Source of the DNA: Candidatus Woesearchaeota archaeon
GTDB lineage: Archaea; Nanobdellota; Nanobdellia; SCGC-AAA011-G17; GW2011-AR17
DNA length: 12,997 bases
Reading direction: 5' to 3'
Assembly (NCBI GenBank): GCA_009691355.1
Contig: SICW01000019.1
Span: 1 to 12,997 of the forward strand
Shown here: positions 1 to 6,583 of the stretch, piece after piece
Layout: each line of letters opens with the position of its first letter
Position numbering within the stretch: the stretch's first letter is position 1
Program-made: the position numbers and the translations under genes
Notes under the pieces: model-generated
Told to the model about the DNA's origin: nothing
The model's input: the letters and a program-made list of their open reading frames with translations, nothing else
Databases searched by the model: none

Positions 1-419
1 TGTGGATTGCTCTTGCTCAGGGACTTATTATTCGAAGAGTTTCTGGAAGGGTACAGCCCTATAAAGTGTTATTTTTCTCTTTACTCGCAGTCCCATTAGT
101 AATTCTGACCTATTTGATTCCTTCACAGGCAATATGGTTATATCTCATCGTTCCCTTCCTTGCAATATCTTTTGGCTTTTGTATGCCGAACTTCTCTGCA
201 TTGATTTCCAATACAACAGCTCCAGAAGCACAGGGAGAAATTATGGGAATTCAGGCTTCTATTATGGCCGCTGCACAAGCGATCCCTCCTATACTTGCAG
301 GTTTGTCCCTTTCTTTGAGCACAAGCATGCCCATTATTTTATCTTCGGCATGTATTGGTCTTTCATGGATAATTTTCGTATTCTTTTTTAAACCAGAGAA
401 CCATTCCTTTAAAGGATGA
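1..419 (+). CDS. MFS transporter, C-terminal part (5' truncated)
   Basis: The first full codon is at base 3, the frame is open from the window edge, and the gene ends at TGA 417-419. The visible 138 residues are strongly hydrophobic, with about four membrane segments. A loop reading NTTAPEAQGEIMGIQ resembles the second-half loop of TetA/DHA1-type drug exporters, where a similar APEAQG stretch follows a helix. This supports a proton-driven efflux carrier of the major facilitator superfamily in the cytoplasmic membrane; the substrate cannot be read. The protein ends in a short basic tail. The stop overlaps the ATG of the following methyltransferase (ATGA at 416-419), so the two are probably co-transcribed. 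The N-terminal two thirds lies outside the window. Confidence 0.8.
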   Translation, partial: WIALAQGLIIRRVSGRVQPYKVLFFSLLAVPLVILTYLIPSQAIWLYLIVPFLAISFGFCMPNFSALISNTTAPEAQGEIMGIQASIMAAAQAIPPILAGLSLSLSTSMPIILSSACIGLSWIIFVFFFKPENHSFKG

Positions 420-982
420 AGAACAGAAAAGATTCTGTAAAGAAAATGTATGGACTTTTTAGTGGGCGTTGGTATGACCCCTTCCAAAAAATATGGGGTC
501 CAAAGAAACAAGTAGAGGATACCTTTGTTTCAAAACTTCGTAGGCTTTCAGACAAAGATACAAGAATCCTTGATCTTGGTTGTGGTACTGGAGCAAATTT
601 TCAACGTCTAATAGAAAACCACATTCCTTTCAAAGAATACCATGGGATTGATATGACTCCAGAGATGCTTACTATAGCAAAAAAGAAATATCCAGAAGGC
701 AACTTTAGAATAAGTAATATAGAAAATATCCCAGGGGAGTATGACCTGACTATATCTTCATGGTTTTTTGAACACCTTACACAAGAACAAAGAAAAAATA
801 TTCTTAAACGAAAAGGAAAACATCTCCATATGTACCTTGGTGGAAGGAAAAGATATAATCTATTCTTACAACTATTTGCATATTTCTTCAACTTTATTTA
901 TGTAGATGATTCCCAATTAAAAGGAAAAAAAACACAATACAGCATAGCAACAACAATCTTAGAAAGAGAGAAAAAGATATAA
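416..982 (+). CDS. Class I SAM-dependent methyltransferase, possibly internally shortened
   Basis: This 188-residue protein has a clear SAM-binding motif I, LDLGCGTGAN (residues 52-61), followed by a GID loop (about residue 77) and an ISSWFFEHL segment where motif IV normally lies. These place it in the Rossmann-fold methyltransferases (Methyltransf_11/25 type). After EHLTQEQRKNIL the usual helix and 'LKPGG' turn are compressed into KRKGKHLHMYL, so a handful of residues seem to be missing compared with relatives. The C-terminal part is aromatic and basic (LFAYFFNFIYVDDSQ) and may sit on the membrane. The substrate is unknown. The start overlaps the MFS stop by four bases. The stop codon (980-982) lies inside the TATA-like region of the next gene. 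It is distinct from the second methyltransferase at 6584. Confidence 0.75.
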   Translation: MKNRKDSVKKMYGLFSGRWYDPFQKIWGPKKQVEDTFVSKLRRLSDKDTRILDLGCGTGANFQRLIENHIPFKEYHGIDMTPEMLTIAKKKYPEGNFRISNIENIPGEYDLTISSWFFEHLTQEQRKNILKRKGKHLHMYLGGRKRYNLFLQLFAYFFNFIYVDDSQLKGKKTQYSIATTILEREKKI

Positions 983-989
983 ATTTATA
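976..989 (+). promoter_or_regulatory. TATA-like box for the winged-helix gene
   Basis: GATATAAATTTATA lies across the end of the upstream methyltransferase gene. Positions 978-989 (TATAAATTTATA) form a perfect 12-base palindrome. Its first TATA half is centred about 25 bases before ATG 1005, the distance expected for an archaeal TATA box serving a leaderless transcript. No separate Shine-Dalgarno with good spacing is present: GAGATGAT at 996-1003 is too close to the start. The assignment is inferred from position and composition only. Confidence 0.45.
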
Positions 990-1004
990 AAAAAAGAGAT
1001 GATT

Positions 1005-1307
1005 ATGAAAACCAAATACCTAGCCCTTACTTTAGTTATATTGGCGATTTTATTCAGTCTTTTTATCTATCTTGCAAAGCAGCGTGATGAATTCCATGCA
1101 TACCTCGCAGGCTTTTCGCAAGAAGAACAAAAAGTCCTCAAAGCAGTACAAGAGCAAGAAGGAATCCAGCTGTCAACATTGAGATATCGTACTGGCATTT
1201 CAAAGACGTCACTTTCTTTACTTCTCAAGTCTTTAGAAGAGCGGGGCATTATTAGCAAAAAAGAGCATGGTAAGACCAATCTGGTGTTCTTGGTAAGAAA
1301 ATTCTAA
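1005..1307 (+). CDS. Membrane-anchored winged-helix transcription regulator
   Basis: From ATG 1005 the protein has 100 residues. ATG 999 would add only two residues and is the alternative start. Residues 5-24 form one hydrophobic helix. Residues 40-100 form a winged helix: EEQKVLKAVQEQEGIQLSTL, then a recognition-helix region SKTSLSLLLKSLEERGIISKK and a short wing ending in VFLVRKF. The arrangement of one membrane segment followed by a cytoplasmic wHTH is common in small-genome archaea. It suggests a membrane-tethered regulator, and its position just before the copper cluster makes that cluster the obvious target; this is inference. No Cys/His metal site is visible in it. The reading frame may be shortened by a one-base frameshift near its end (see the next entry). 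Confidence 0.75.
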   Translation: MKTKYLALTLVILAILFSLFIYLAKQRDEFHAYLAGFSQEEQKVLKAVQEQEGIQLSTLRYRTGISKTSLSLLLKSLEERGIISKKEHGKTNLVFLVRKF

Positions 1308-1408
1308 AACCAGATATAAACGATCTTGAACGAGAATTCTTCACTTTAAACCCTATTCTTAAGCTCTTTCTTCAAGAAACAATTTATATAGCCAATGTTC
1401 TTTTCTAA
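1304..1408 (+). other. Possible frameshifted C-terminal extension of the wHTH gene
   Basis: A second frame is open from 1273 (after a TAA at 1270-1272) to TAA 1406-1408. It reads as protein-like sequence: GKKILKPDINDLEREFF followed by a hydrophobic/acidic helix ending ANVLF. It would join the wHTH frame if one T were added near 1291-1296, giving VFFGKKILKP. Either the regulator has lost its C-terminus by a one-base change, or this is chance openness over about 45 codons. The copper-cluster promoter lies inside this segment. Confidence 0.3.
1367..1390 (+). promoter_or_regulatory. Promoter and candidate operator of the copper cluster
   Basis: TTTATATA at 1383-1390 is a close match to the archaeal TATA box. 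Its centre is 26-27 bases before ATG 1413, so transcription would start at or next to that ATG and make a leaderless message. Immediately upstream, 1367-1379 is a 13-base palindrome, TTTCTTCAAGAAA (six-base arms around one C). It overlaps the expected TFB recognition element, where a repressor could block the promoter or an activator could recruit TFB. The TATA call is fairly firm; the operator call is inference. Confidence 0.6.
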
Positions 1409-1412
1409 GGCT

Positions 1413-1616
1413 ATGAAACAGTTGAATCTTAAAGTGGAAGGAATGCACTGTAAGAGTTGCGAAGTTCTTCTCAAAGACGAACTCGAAGAAGCAGGGGCAA
1501 AGGACATCGTTGTTTCCGCAAGCAAGGGAACACTCGCAGCAACAATAGATGAAAAGAAACTATCTGAAGCACAAGTAAAGAAAATTATTGAAAAAGAAGG
1601 GTACAAAGTCAAATGA
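1413..1616 (+). CDS. CopZ-like copper chaperone (HMA domain)
   Basis: This 67-residue protein is a single heavy-metal-associated domain. The Cu(I)-binding loop GMHCKSC is at residues 10-16, and the rest follows the βαββαβ pattern, ending with the typical EKEGYKVK. I chose ATG 1413 over ATG 1395 because the TATA box at 1383-1390 predicts transcription starting at about 1413, which would leave the upstream ATG outside the message. The family binds one Cu(I) between two cysteines in the cytoplasm and hands it to the N-terminal domain of a copper ATPase such as the one at 3419. The stop overlaps the next start (ATGA 1613-1616). Selectivity for Cu rather than another soft metal is inferred from GMHCxxC and from the neighbours. 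Confidence 0.85.
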   Translation: MKQLNLKVEGMHCKSCEVLLKDELEEAGAKDIVVSASKGTLAATIDEKKLSEAQVKKIIEKEGYKVK

Positions 1617-2536
1617 AAACAGTAAAAGTCTATGTCCCTGATATGGAATGTGAGTCCTGTAGTACACTTTTAAAAAAACGTTTTGATAAAATCGAAAGTA
1701 TAAAAAATCTCAAATTCTCCTCAGATGCAGTAGATGTTTCTTTTGATGAAACAAAAGTGAACATAGAAACGGTTCTACAAACAATTAAAGATGCAGGCTA
1801 TAGAGCAGCAACACATCCTTTTGAAAAGAAAACATTGAAAGAGCGAAAACGTGAGTTTTTTGAAAAAAAAGAGAAATTCCAGTTAGAAAGAAAGGTCATT
1901 TTGTATTCTCTAAGTCTATTCCTCATCCTTTCGCTTCTAGAAGTAGGAGCATATTTCCTTTTCCTAAAAAACATTCCTTATTTTCTCGAAAAATATACTT
2001 GGTGGTTTTTCTATCTCAATATAAGTATTGCAACCTTAGGTACAGCTCTTTGGCATTATCTTTCCTATAAAGCAAAAACAACTTGTATGCTTGGAATGAT
2101 GATAGGGATGACCATGGGAATGCAAACTGGAATGATGCTCGGAGCAGTCTTTGGTGCAACCAATGGATTATTCCTCGGTGCAGTAGTAGGATTAGTCACA
2201 GGAGTAACAGTAGGTATATTCACAGGAAAATGTTGTGGAGTCATGGGAGTATTACAAGGTATGATGGCTGGTCTCATGGGAGGAGTCATGGGTCCAATGG
2301 TCACCTTAATGCTTTTCGCAGATCATATCCTTTGGTTCATGCCTTTGTACATGCTTATCAATGTCCTAATAGTCTGGGGCTTTTCCTACATGATTTTTGA
2401 AGAAATGGTGGAGAATAAAGACGTACAAAAAATTCCTCTTCCATTCCAGAAATTATTATTCTATTCCATTCTTGTAGCAGGAATACTTATCACACTTATG
2501 CTATACGGAATAAAATCGCCATTGGTGGGAGGATAA
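1613..2536 (+). CDS. HMA domain fused to a Met/Gly-rich polytopic membrane domain
   Basis: This 307-residue protein starts with an HMA domain whose metal loop is DMECESC (C13, C16). A basic, charged linker follows (about 70-92). The membrane part has about six helices. Residues about 157-240 are extremely rich in Met and Gly, with GMMIGMTMGMQTGMM, KCCGVMG (a Cys pair) and GMMAGLMGGVMGPM, then a His in FADH. Met, Cys and His facing a membrane path are typical ligands for Cu(I) or Ag(I), and the Gly spacing suggests tightly packed helices. I infer a copper channel, importer or membrane acceptor that takes metal from the chaperone or passes metal to it. I know of no experimentally described family with this layout. 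It starts inside the stop of the chaperone gene and is followed after 11 bases by the cupredoxin gene. Confidence 0.75.
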   Translation: MKTVKVYVPDMECESCSTLLKKRFDKIESIKNLKFSSDAVDVSFDETKVNIETVLQTIKDAGYRAATHPFEKKTLKERKREFFEKKEKFQLERKVILYSLSLFLILSLLEVGAYFLFLKNIPYFLEKYTWWFFYLNISIATLGTALWHYLSYKAKTTCMLGMMIGMTMGMQTGMMLGAVFGATNGLFLGAVVGLVTGVTVGIFTGKCCGVMGVLQGMMAGLMGGVMGPMVTLMLFADHILWFMPLYMLINVLIVWGFSYMIFEEMVENKDVQKIPLPFQKLLFYSILVAGILITLMLYGIKSPLVGG

Positions 2537-2547
2537 AAGGAGCAAAA

Positions 2548-2949
2548 ATGAAAAAAGAAATGGTCATTCTAGTCGCTATGGTTCTATTTCTCTTTGGAGC
2601 AAGTGCATGTTCTTCAGAAGCAAACAATGTCACCGCAGCAGCAACAAGCAGTTTTGAAGACACAAATGATGATGGTGTGCAAGATATCCAACTCACATAC
2701 GGAAAAGTAGGCCCTTCATTTAATTATATTTTTTCATCAGACACTGTAAGGGTGAACGAACCTGTTCGAATTACAGCAGAGGTGAGTAAACTCAAAGGCT
2801 GCTATAGATATATACAAATTCCTTCTCTTGGGGTTAGTCAATATATGACAGAATCAGAAAACACAATTGAATTTACTCCAACAGAAACAGGAGAAATTCT
2901 TTTCACATGCTCCATGGGTATGGGAACAGCAAAACTGACCGTAATATGA
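2548..2949 (+). CDS. Exported cupredoxin-like protein with Cys/Met site and acidic loop
   Basis: The 133-residue protein begins with an N-terminal signal segment (2-18) ending in GASACSS, which could be a lipobox (Cys21) or a simple signal cleavage site. Next comes an acidic loop, DTNDDGVQD (38-46), resembling the Dx[DN]xDG calcium loops of dockerin/thrombospondin repeats. Residues 60-133 look like a cupredoxin β-sandwich: VNEPVRITAEV, KGCYRYIQIPSLG (C85), ENTIEFTPTETGEILFTCSMGMG (C121, M123, M125). This resembles the cupredoxin domain found in or next to some TauE/SafE-type proteins, where GC...P.LG pairs with FxCxMGM. The classic His ligands are missing, so metal would be held by Cys and Met, favouring Cu(I). 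AAGGAG at 2537-2542 is a good ribosome site. The likely role is an extracytoplasmic copper carrier. Confidence 0.75.
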   Translation: MKKEMVILVAMVLFLFGASACSSEANNVTAAATSSFEDTNDDGVQDIQLTYGKVGPSFNYIFSSDTVRVNEPVRITAEVSKLKGCYRYIQIPSLGVSQYMTESENTIEFTPTETGEILFTCSMGMGTAKLTVI

Positions 2950-3422
2950 AAGAACTCTTCAAAAAACCCTATGTATACTGGATAGGAGGAATCTTTACAA
3001 TATACATTCTCTTAAATATCTGGCTCTCACAATTCTACGAGCTTATTCTTCAGATTCCGTTTTTTTTAGAGACCATAAATTGGAGAGGTCTTCTCATCTC
3101 TTTTGTTCTTGCAATCATCATAGGAATACTGCTTGCAATCAATATGGCCATAATCCTAAAAGAATACAAAACAAAAAAATCATTTCTCAAGAAACAAGGG
3201 TTTTTCTCCAGCCTAGGGCTTCTTGGAGGTCTTTCAACAGGTGTCTGTAGTGCCTGCATTGCAGGTTTTTTCCCCCTAATGTTTAGTCTCTTCGGAATAA
3301 CCTTTTCTTGGGCATTTCTTCCTTTTAATGGGATAGAGATTCAACTTCTAAGTATTGTTCTTTTGAGTACAAGTATATTTTTAATCACAAAGAAAAAACA
3401 AAAATGTGAGATCACAACATGA
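2946..3422 (+). CDS. Small polytopic membrane protein with CxxC motif
   Basis: From ATG 2946 (overlapping the cupredoxin stop in ATGA) the protein has 158 residues. An in-frame start at 2907 is possible but would lie well inside the upstream gene. It has about four membrane helices (10-28, 48-71, 88-118, 122-148). The third carries GLSTGVCSACIAGFFP, with Cys101 and Cys104 in the membrane, followed by a conserved-looking WAFLPFNGIEI turn. A Cys pair inside a helix recalls MerT/MerF-type metal importers, although overall similarity is too weak to assign it. The tail is basic with a further Cys154. A soft-metal transporter, or a helper for the neighbouring cupredoxin and ATPase, is the best guess. 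Confidence 0.65.
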   Translation: MKELFKKPYVYWIGGIFTIYILLNIWLSQFYELILQIPFFLETINWRGLLISFVLAIIIGILLAINMAIILKEYKTKKSFLKKQGFFSSLGLLGGLSTGVCSACIAGFFPLMFSLFGITFSWAFLPFNGIEIQLLSIVLLSTSIFLITKKKQKCEITT

Positions 3423-5620
3423 AAAAAACTTCTCTACAAATTTCAGGAATGCACTGCGCAAGTTGTGCAACCATTATTACAAAAGCATTACAAAAAACAG
3501 ATGGAGTAAAACAAGCTTCTGTCAACTATTCTACAGCTTCCGCAACAGTAGAGTATGAAGAAAAGAAGGTAAATATAGAACAACTTATAGAATCAGTAAA
3601 AGGAAAAGGATACACTGCAGAAATTTTAAAAGAAGGAACAAATGCTGCAGAAGCACAAGCCAAACTCATGGCCAAAGAAAAAGAATATTATAAAAAAATG
3701 TTTCTCATTAGTCTTCTTTTCTCTACGCCTATTTTTATATTAATGGTGTTTGAGTGGTTTAATATAGAAATTCTTGCTATGATGCTTCACCATTATGTTG
3801 TGTGGATTCTCTCTACTCCTGTACAATTCTATGTGGGTTGGCAGTTTTACAAAGGCTCATACCATGCACTCAGAAATAAATCTGCGAATATGGATACCTT
3901 AATTGCTTTAGGGACAACAGCAGCCTATGTGTTCTCTGTGTTTACCGTACTCTTCTTTCCTTCCTTAGGCCAGTATTTTGAAATCTCGGCAATTCTCATA
4001 ACACTTGTTGTTCTAGGAAAATACCTTGAGGCAAATGCCAAAGGAAAAACATCCGAAGCAATAAAAAAATTGATCGGTTTAAGCCCTAAAATTGCCTTGG
4101 TAATCAGAAATGGAAAAGAAGTAAAGATAGCTATTGACCAAGTGCTTGTAGGTGATATTGTTGTAGTCAAACCTGGAGAAAAAGTTCCTGTAGATGGTAT
4201 TGTTATAGAGGGAAACTCTTCTATTGATGAAAGTATGGTCACAGGAGAAAGCATTCCTGTAGAAAAAAAGAAAGGGGATCTTGTTATAGGCGCAACAATA
4301 AACAAACATGGCTCTTTCAAATGTAAAGCAACAAAAATAGGAGCAAATAGCACATTAGCAAGAATAGTGAAACTCATTGAAGATGCACAAACATCTCGTG
4401 CACCAATCCAGCGTTTTGCAGATCAAATCTCTGCATACTTTGTTCCTATTGTTATTCTCATTTCTTTCTTTACTTTTGTGGCGTGGTTTGTTATCCTGGG
4501 TTCAGAGTTTTCTTTTGCAATGATCGCAGCAGTTGCAGTCTTAGTCATTGCCTGCCCTTGTGCACTAGGTCTAGCAACACCTACAGCAATTATGGTTGGC
4601 ACAGGCAAAGGTGCACAACAGGGTATTCTCATTAAAGGGGGAGAAGCTCTCGAAACCGCACACAAACTCAAGTATATTCTTTTTGACAAAACGGGAACAA
4701 TTACAAAAGGAAGACCAGAGCTAACTGATATTATTACTTTTGAAAAAAATACCGAACAAGATATTTTAAAAATTGCAGCCTCTTTGGAAAAGCCCTCTGA
4801 ACATTCTTTAGCAGAAGCAATTGTCAAAGCTGCAGAGAAAAAAAAGATATCTCTAAGCAAAGTCACAAATTTCAAAGCAATTCCTGGTCATGGAATAATT
4901 GCAAGTATAGCAGCAAAAAAATATGCCTTTGGAAACCAAAAACTCATGAATAAAGAAGGGGTTATTTTGACAAAGTATCTTTCTCAAATTCATAGTTTAG
5001 AGGAAGAAGGAAAAACTGTCATGCTTCTCTCTTCAGGAAAAACTGTATTGGCAATGCTTGCAGTTGCAGATACAATAAAAGGCTCTTCTAAAGAGGCAGT
5101 AGAACAATTACATGATCTTGGATTAGAAGTCTACATGATTACTGGTGATAACCAACGCACAGCACAGGCAATTGCAAAGCAAGCAGGTATTACACACGTC
5201 TTCGCAGAAGTGCTTCCTGAGGACAAAGCAAACTATGTAAAAAAACTACAAGCAAAAGGAAAAGTTGCCATGGTTGGAGATGGAATCAATGATGCTCCTG
5301 CTTTAGCACAAGCTGACATTGGTATTGCAATGGGCTCAGGCACAGATGTTGCAATGGAGTCAGGTTCTATTGTTTTGATGAGAAATGATCTTCTAGATGT
5401 TCCACGTGCCATAAGACTTTCAAAGTTCACGATGAATAAAATTAAACAAAATATGTTTTGGGCATTATTTTACAACGTCCTAGGTATTCCTATTGCAGCA
5501 GGGGTATTATTTCCTTATACTGGCTGGTTACTCTCACCTATCCTTGCAGGTGCAGCAATGGCCTTAAGCTCAGTAAGTGTAGTCACAAACTCTCTCTTAT
5601 TGAAAGGAAAAAAACTATGA
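3419..5620 (+). CDS. copA: CopA-type Cu(I) P1B-ATPase
   Basis: This 733-residue protein has every landmark of a P1B-1 ATPase: an N-terminal HMA domain GMHCASC (10-16), the actuator motif TGES (275-278), the membrane metal site CPC (379-381), the phosphorylated aspartate in DKTGT (Asp423), and the hinge GDGIND (620-625). Helix 7 carries YN (685-686) and helix 8 carries MxxSS (714-718), the pairs that mark Cu(I)/Ag(I) selectivity. It pumps Cu(I) out of the cytoplasm using ATP. The nucleotide-binding 'SEHP' motif reads SEHS (His462, Ser463), so the invariant His is kept but the Pro is not. The start overlaps the previous stop (ATGA), and its own stop overlaps the next ATG. It is the best-identified gene of the cluster and fixes the theme as copper or silver. 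Confidence 0.96.
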   Translation: MKKTSLQISGMHCASCATIITKALQKTDGVKQASVNYSTASATVEYEEKKVNIEQLIESVKGKGYTAEILKEGTNAAEAQAKLMAKEKEYYKKMFLISLLFSTPIFILMVFEWFNIEILAMMLHHYVVWILSTPVQFYVGWQFYKGSYHALRNKSANMDTLIALGTTAAYVFSVFTVLFFPSLGQYFEISAILITLVVLGKYLEANAKGKTSEAIKKLIGLSPKIALVIRNGKEVKIAIDQVLVGDIVVVKPGEKVPVDGIVIEGNSSIDESMVTGESIPVEKKKGDLVIGATINKHGSFKCKATKIGANSTLARIVKLIEDAQTSRAPIQRFADQISAYFVPIVILISFFTFVAWFVILGSEFSFAMIAAVAVLVIACPCALGLATPTAIMVGTGKGAQQGILIKGGEALETAHKLKYILFDKTGTITKGRPELTDIITFEKNTEQDILKIAASLEKPSEHSLAEAIVKAAEKKKISLSKVTNFKAIPGHGIIASIAAKKYAFGNQKLMNKEGVILTKYLSQIHSLEEEGKTVMLLSSGKTVLAMLAVADTIKGSSKEAVEQLHDLGLEVYMITGDNQRTAQAIAKQAGITHVFAEVLPEDKANYVKKLQAKGKVAMVGDGINDAPALAQADIGIAMGSGTDVAMESGSIVLMRNDLLDVPRAIRLSKFTMNKIKQNMFWALFYNVLGIPIAAGVLFPYTGWLLSPILAGAAMALSSVSVVTNSLLLKGKKL

Positions 5621-6537
5621 ATAAATCACCTCTTTTTGCACGAGTCATTGCAGGAGCATTATTTGTAGCAGTGCTCGCAGGAACATGGGATGCGTGGTGG
5701 CATGGAGCTATAGGGAGAGACAGCTTCTGGGAGTTACCTCATCTCTTCTTGTATACAGCTGTGCTTTGTGCTATTACCCTTGGCATCTATGGCTGGAAAA
5801 AATATAACAATTCTTCTTGGAAATATCTTGCTTTTGTTCTTTTACTTATTCCCATATCTGCACCTTTTGATGAACTTTGGCATCGTGCCTTCGGAGTGGA
5901 AGATCTTTCAAGTCCTCTCATCGTATGGAGCCCTCCACATCTTGTGCTTATTTTTGCTTTAGTTTTTAGTTTATTCCTAACTCTTTTCATTCTGTTAAAA
6001 GATACAGATACTGATGCACGTCGTTTTTTTAGTGCAATGACTATTGCAGCTTCCATAAGCCTTTTATCATTTGTCATATCCCCTCTTATACCAACTGGCC
6101 CCTGGCAACTCATAGGATTTTGGGGTGCAGGTATTTTTGCAGCTGTAATTATTGGTGGTTTATTATATGCAGAAAAAAAGATAGGGGGAATAGCAATTGC
6201 AAGTACAGTGATTCTCTTTGTGATACTTCTAAGCGCAATGAGTTTTGGAGAAGAAGTAAGGGAGGATATAAAAATAGTTCCTCACGATCATGCACCCGGA
6301 TGGCTCACCATATTTGCCTTGCTTATTCCTGCCGCATTTTTAGATCTTTCAAAGAACTGGAAACAGTTTTTCATAAGAGGAGGTATCGCTGCAGGTCTAT
6401 GGGGCTTTATTCTTTATGGATTCTCTTCACAATTTTTTGAACCAACGTATCAATATGGATTTACTTCAGTTGGCATTGCAATACTTGCAAGTTTTATGGG
6501 AGGTCTTCTGGCAGCTTGGCTGGTGAAAAAGACCTGA
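5617..6537 (+). CDS. Polytopic membrane protein with duplicated D-x3-H...H motifs (PmoC-like site)
   Basis: ATG 5617 overlaps the CopA stop (ATGA). An in-frame extension to 5458 exists but lies wholly inside copA, so I reject it. The 306-residue protein has about eight to ten membrane helices. Near the end of helix 1 it has Asp25, Trp28, His29, Ile32, Arg34, Asp35 and His42. After helix 3 a second copy has Asp85, Trp88, His89, Phe92, Glu95 and His108, followed by a PHL tripeptide like the first. The spacing 0/+4/+17 of the first copy equals that of the Asp-His-His copper ligands of the methane monooxygenase C subunit. A third polar patch, PHDHAPGW, lies at 222-229. I infer a membrane copper-binding or copper-handling protein, possibly a remote PmoC relative. 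I recognise no named family. Confidence 0.7.
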   Translation: MNKSPLFARVIAGALFVAVLAGTWDAWWHGAIGRDSFWELPHLFLYTAVLCAITLGIYGWKKYNNSSWKYLAFVLLLIPISAPFDELWHRAFGVEDLSSPLIVWSPPHLVLIFALVFSLFLTLFILLKDTDTDARRFFSAMTIAASISLLSFVISPLIPTGPWQLIGFWGAGIFAAVIIGGLLYAEKKIGGIAIASTVILFVILLSAMSFGEEVREDIKIVPHDHAPGWLTIFALLIPAAFLDLSKNWKQFFIRGGIAAGLWGFILYGFSSQFFEPTYQYGFTSVGIAILASFMGGLLAAWLVKKT

Positions 6538-6583
6538 TTTTTGATTTTACTCCAATGATAAGAAAAACTAGAGGAAAAAAACT

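Noticed and set aside
1395..1412. ATG 1395 as start of the copper chaperone
   Set aside because: The TATA box at 1383-1390 puts the transcript start at about 1413, and the added MFFSKA residues are not part of the HMA fold.
2065..2304. Minus-strand Pro/Ile repeat-like open frame, and apparent DNA repeats of ATG/GGA
   Set aside because: This is the reverse reading of the Met/Gly-rich membrane segment; the repetition comes from the protein composition.
3925..4377. 150-codon open frame on the minus strand inside copA
   Set aside because: It is opposite a strongly conserved ATPase gene and has no recognisable domain; it is a codon-bias shadow.
4793..4816. SEHS instead of SEHP in the ATPase as a sign of inactivation
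   Set aside because: The essential His is kept and all other motifs are intact; variation at the Pro alone does not imply loss of function.
5458..5616. In-frame upstream extension of the polytopic membrane gene
   Set aside because: It lies entirely within the conserved copA end in another frame; ATG 5617 gives the usual ATGA overlap and a good first helix.
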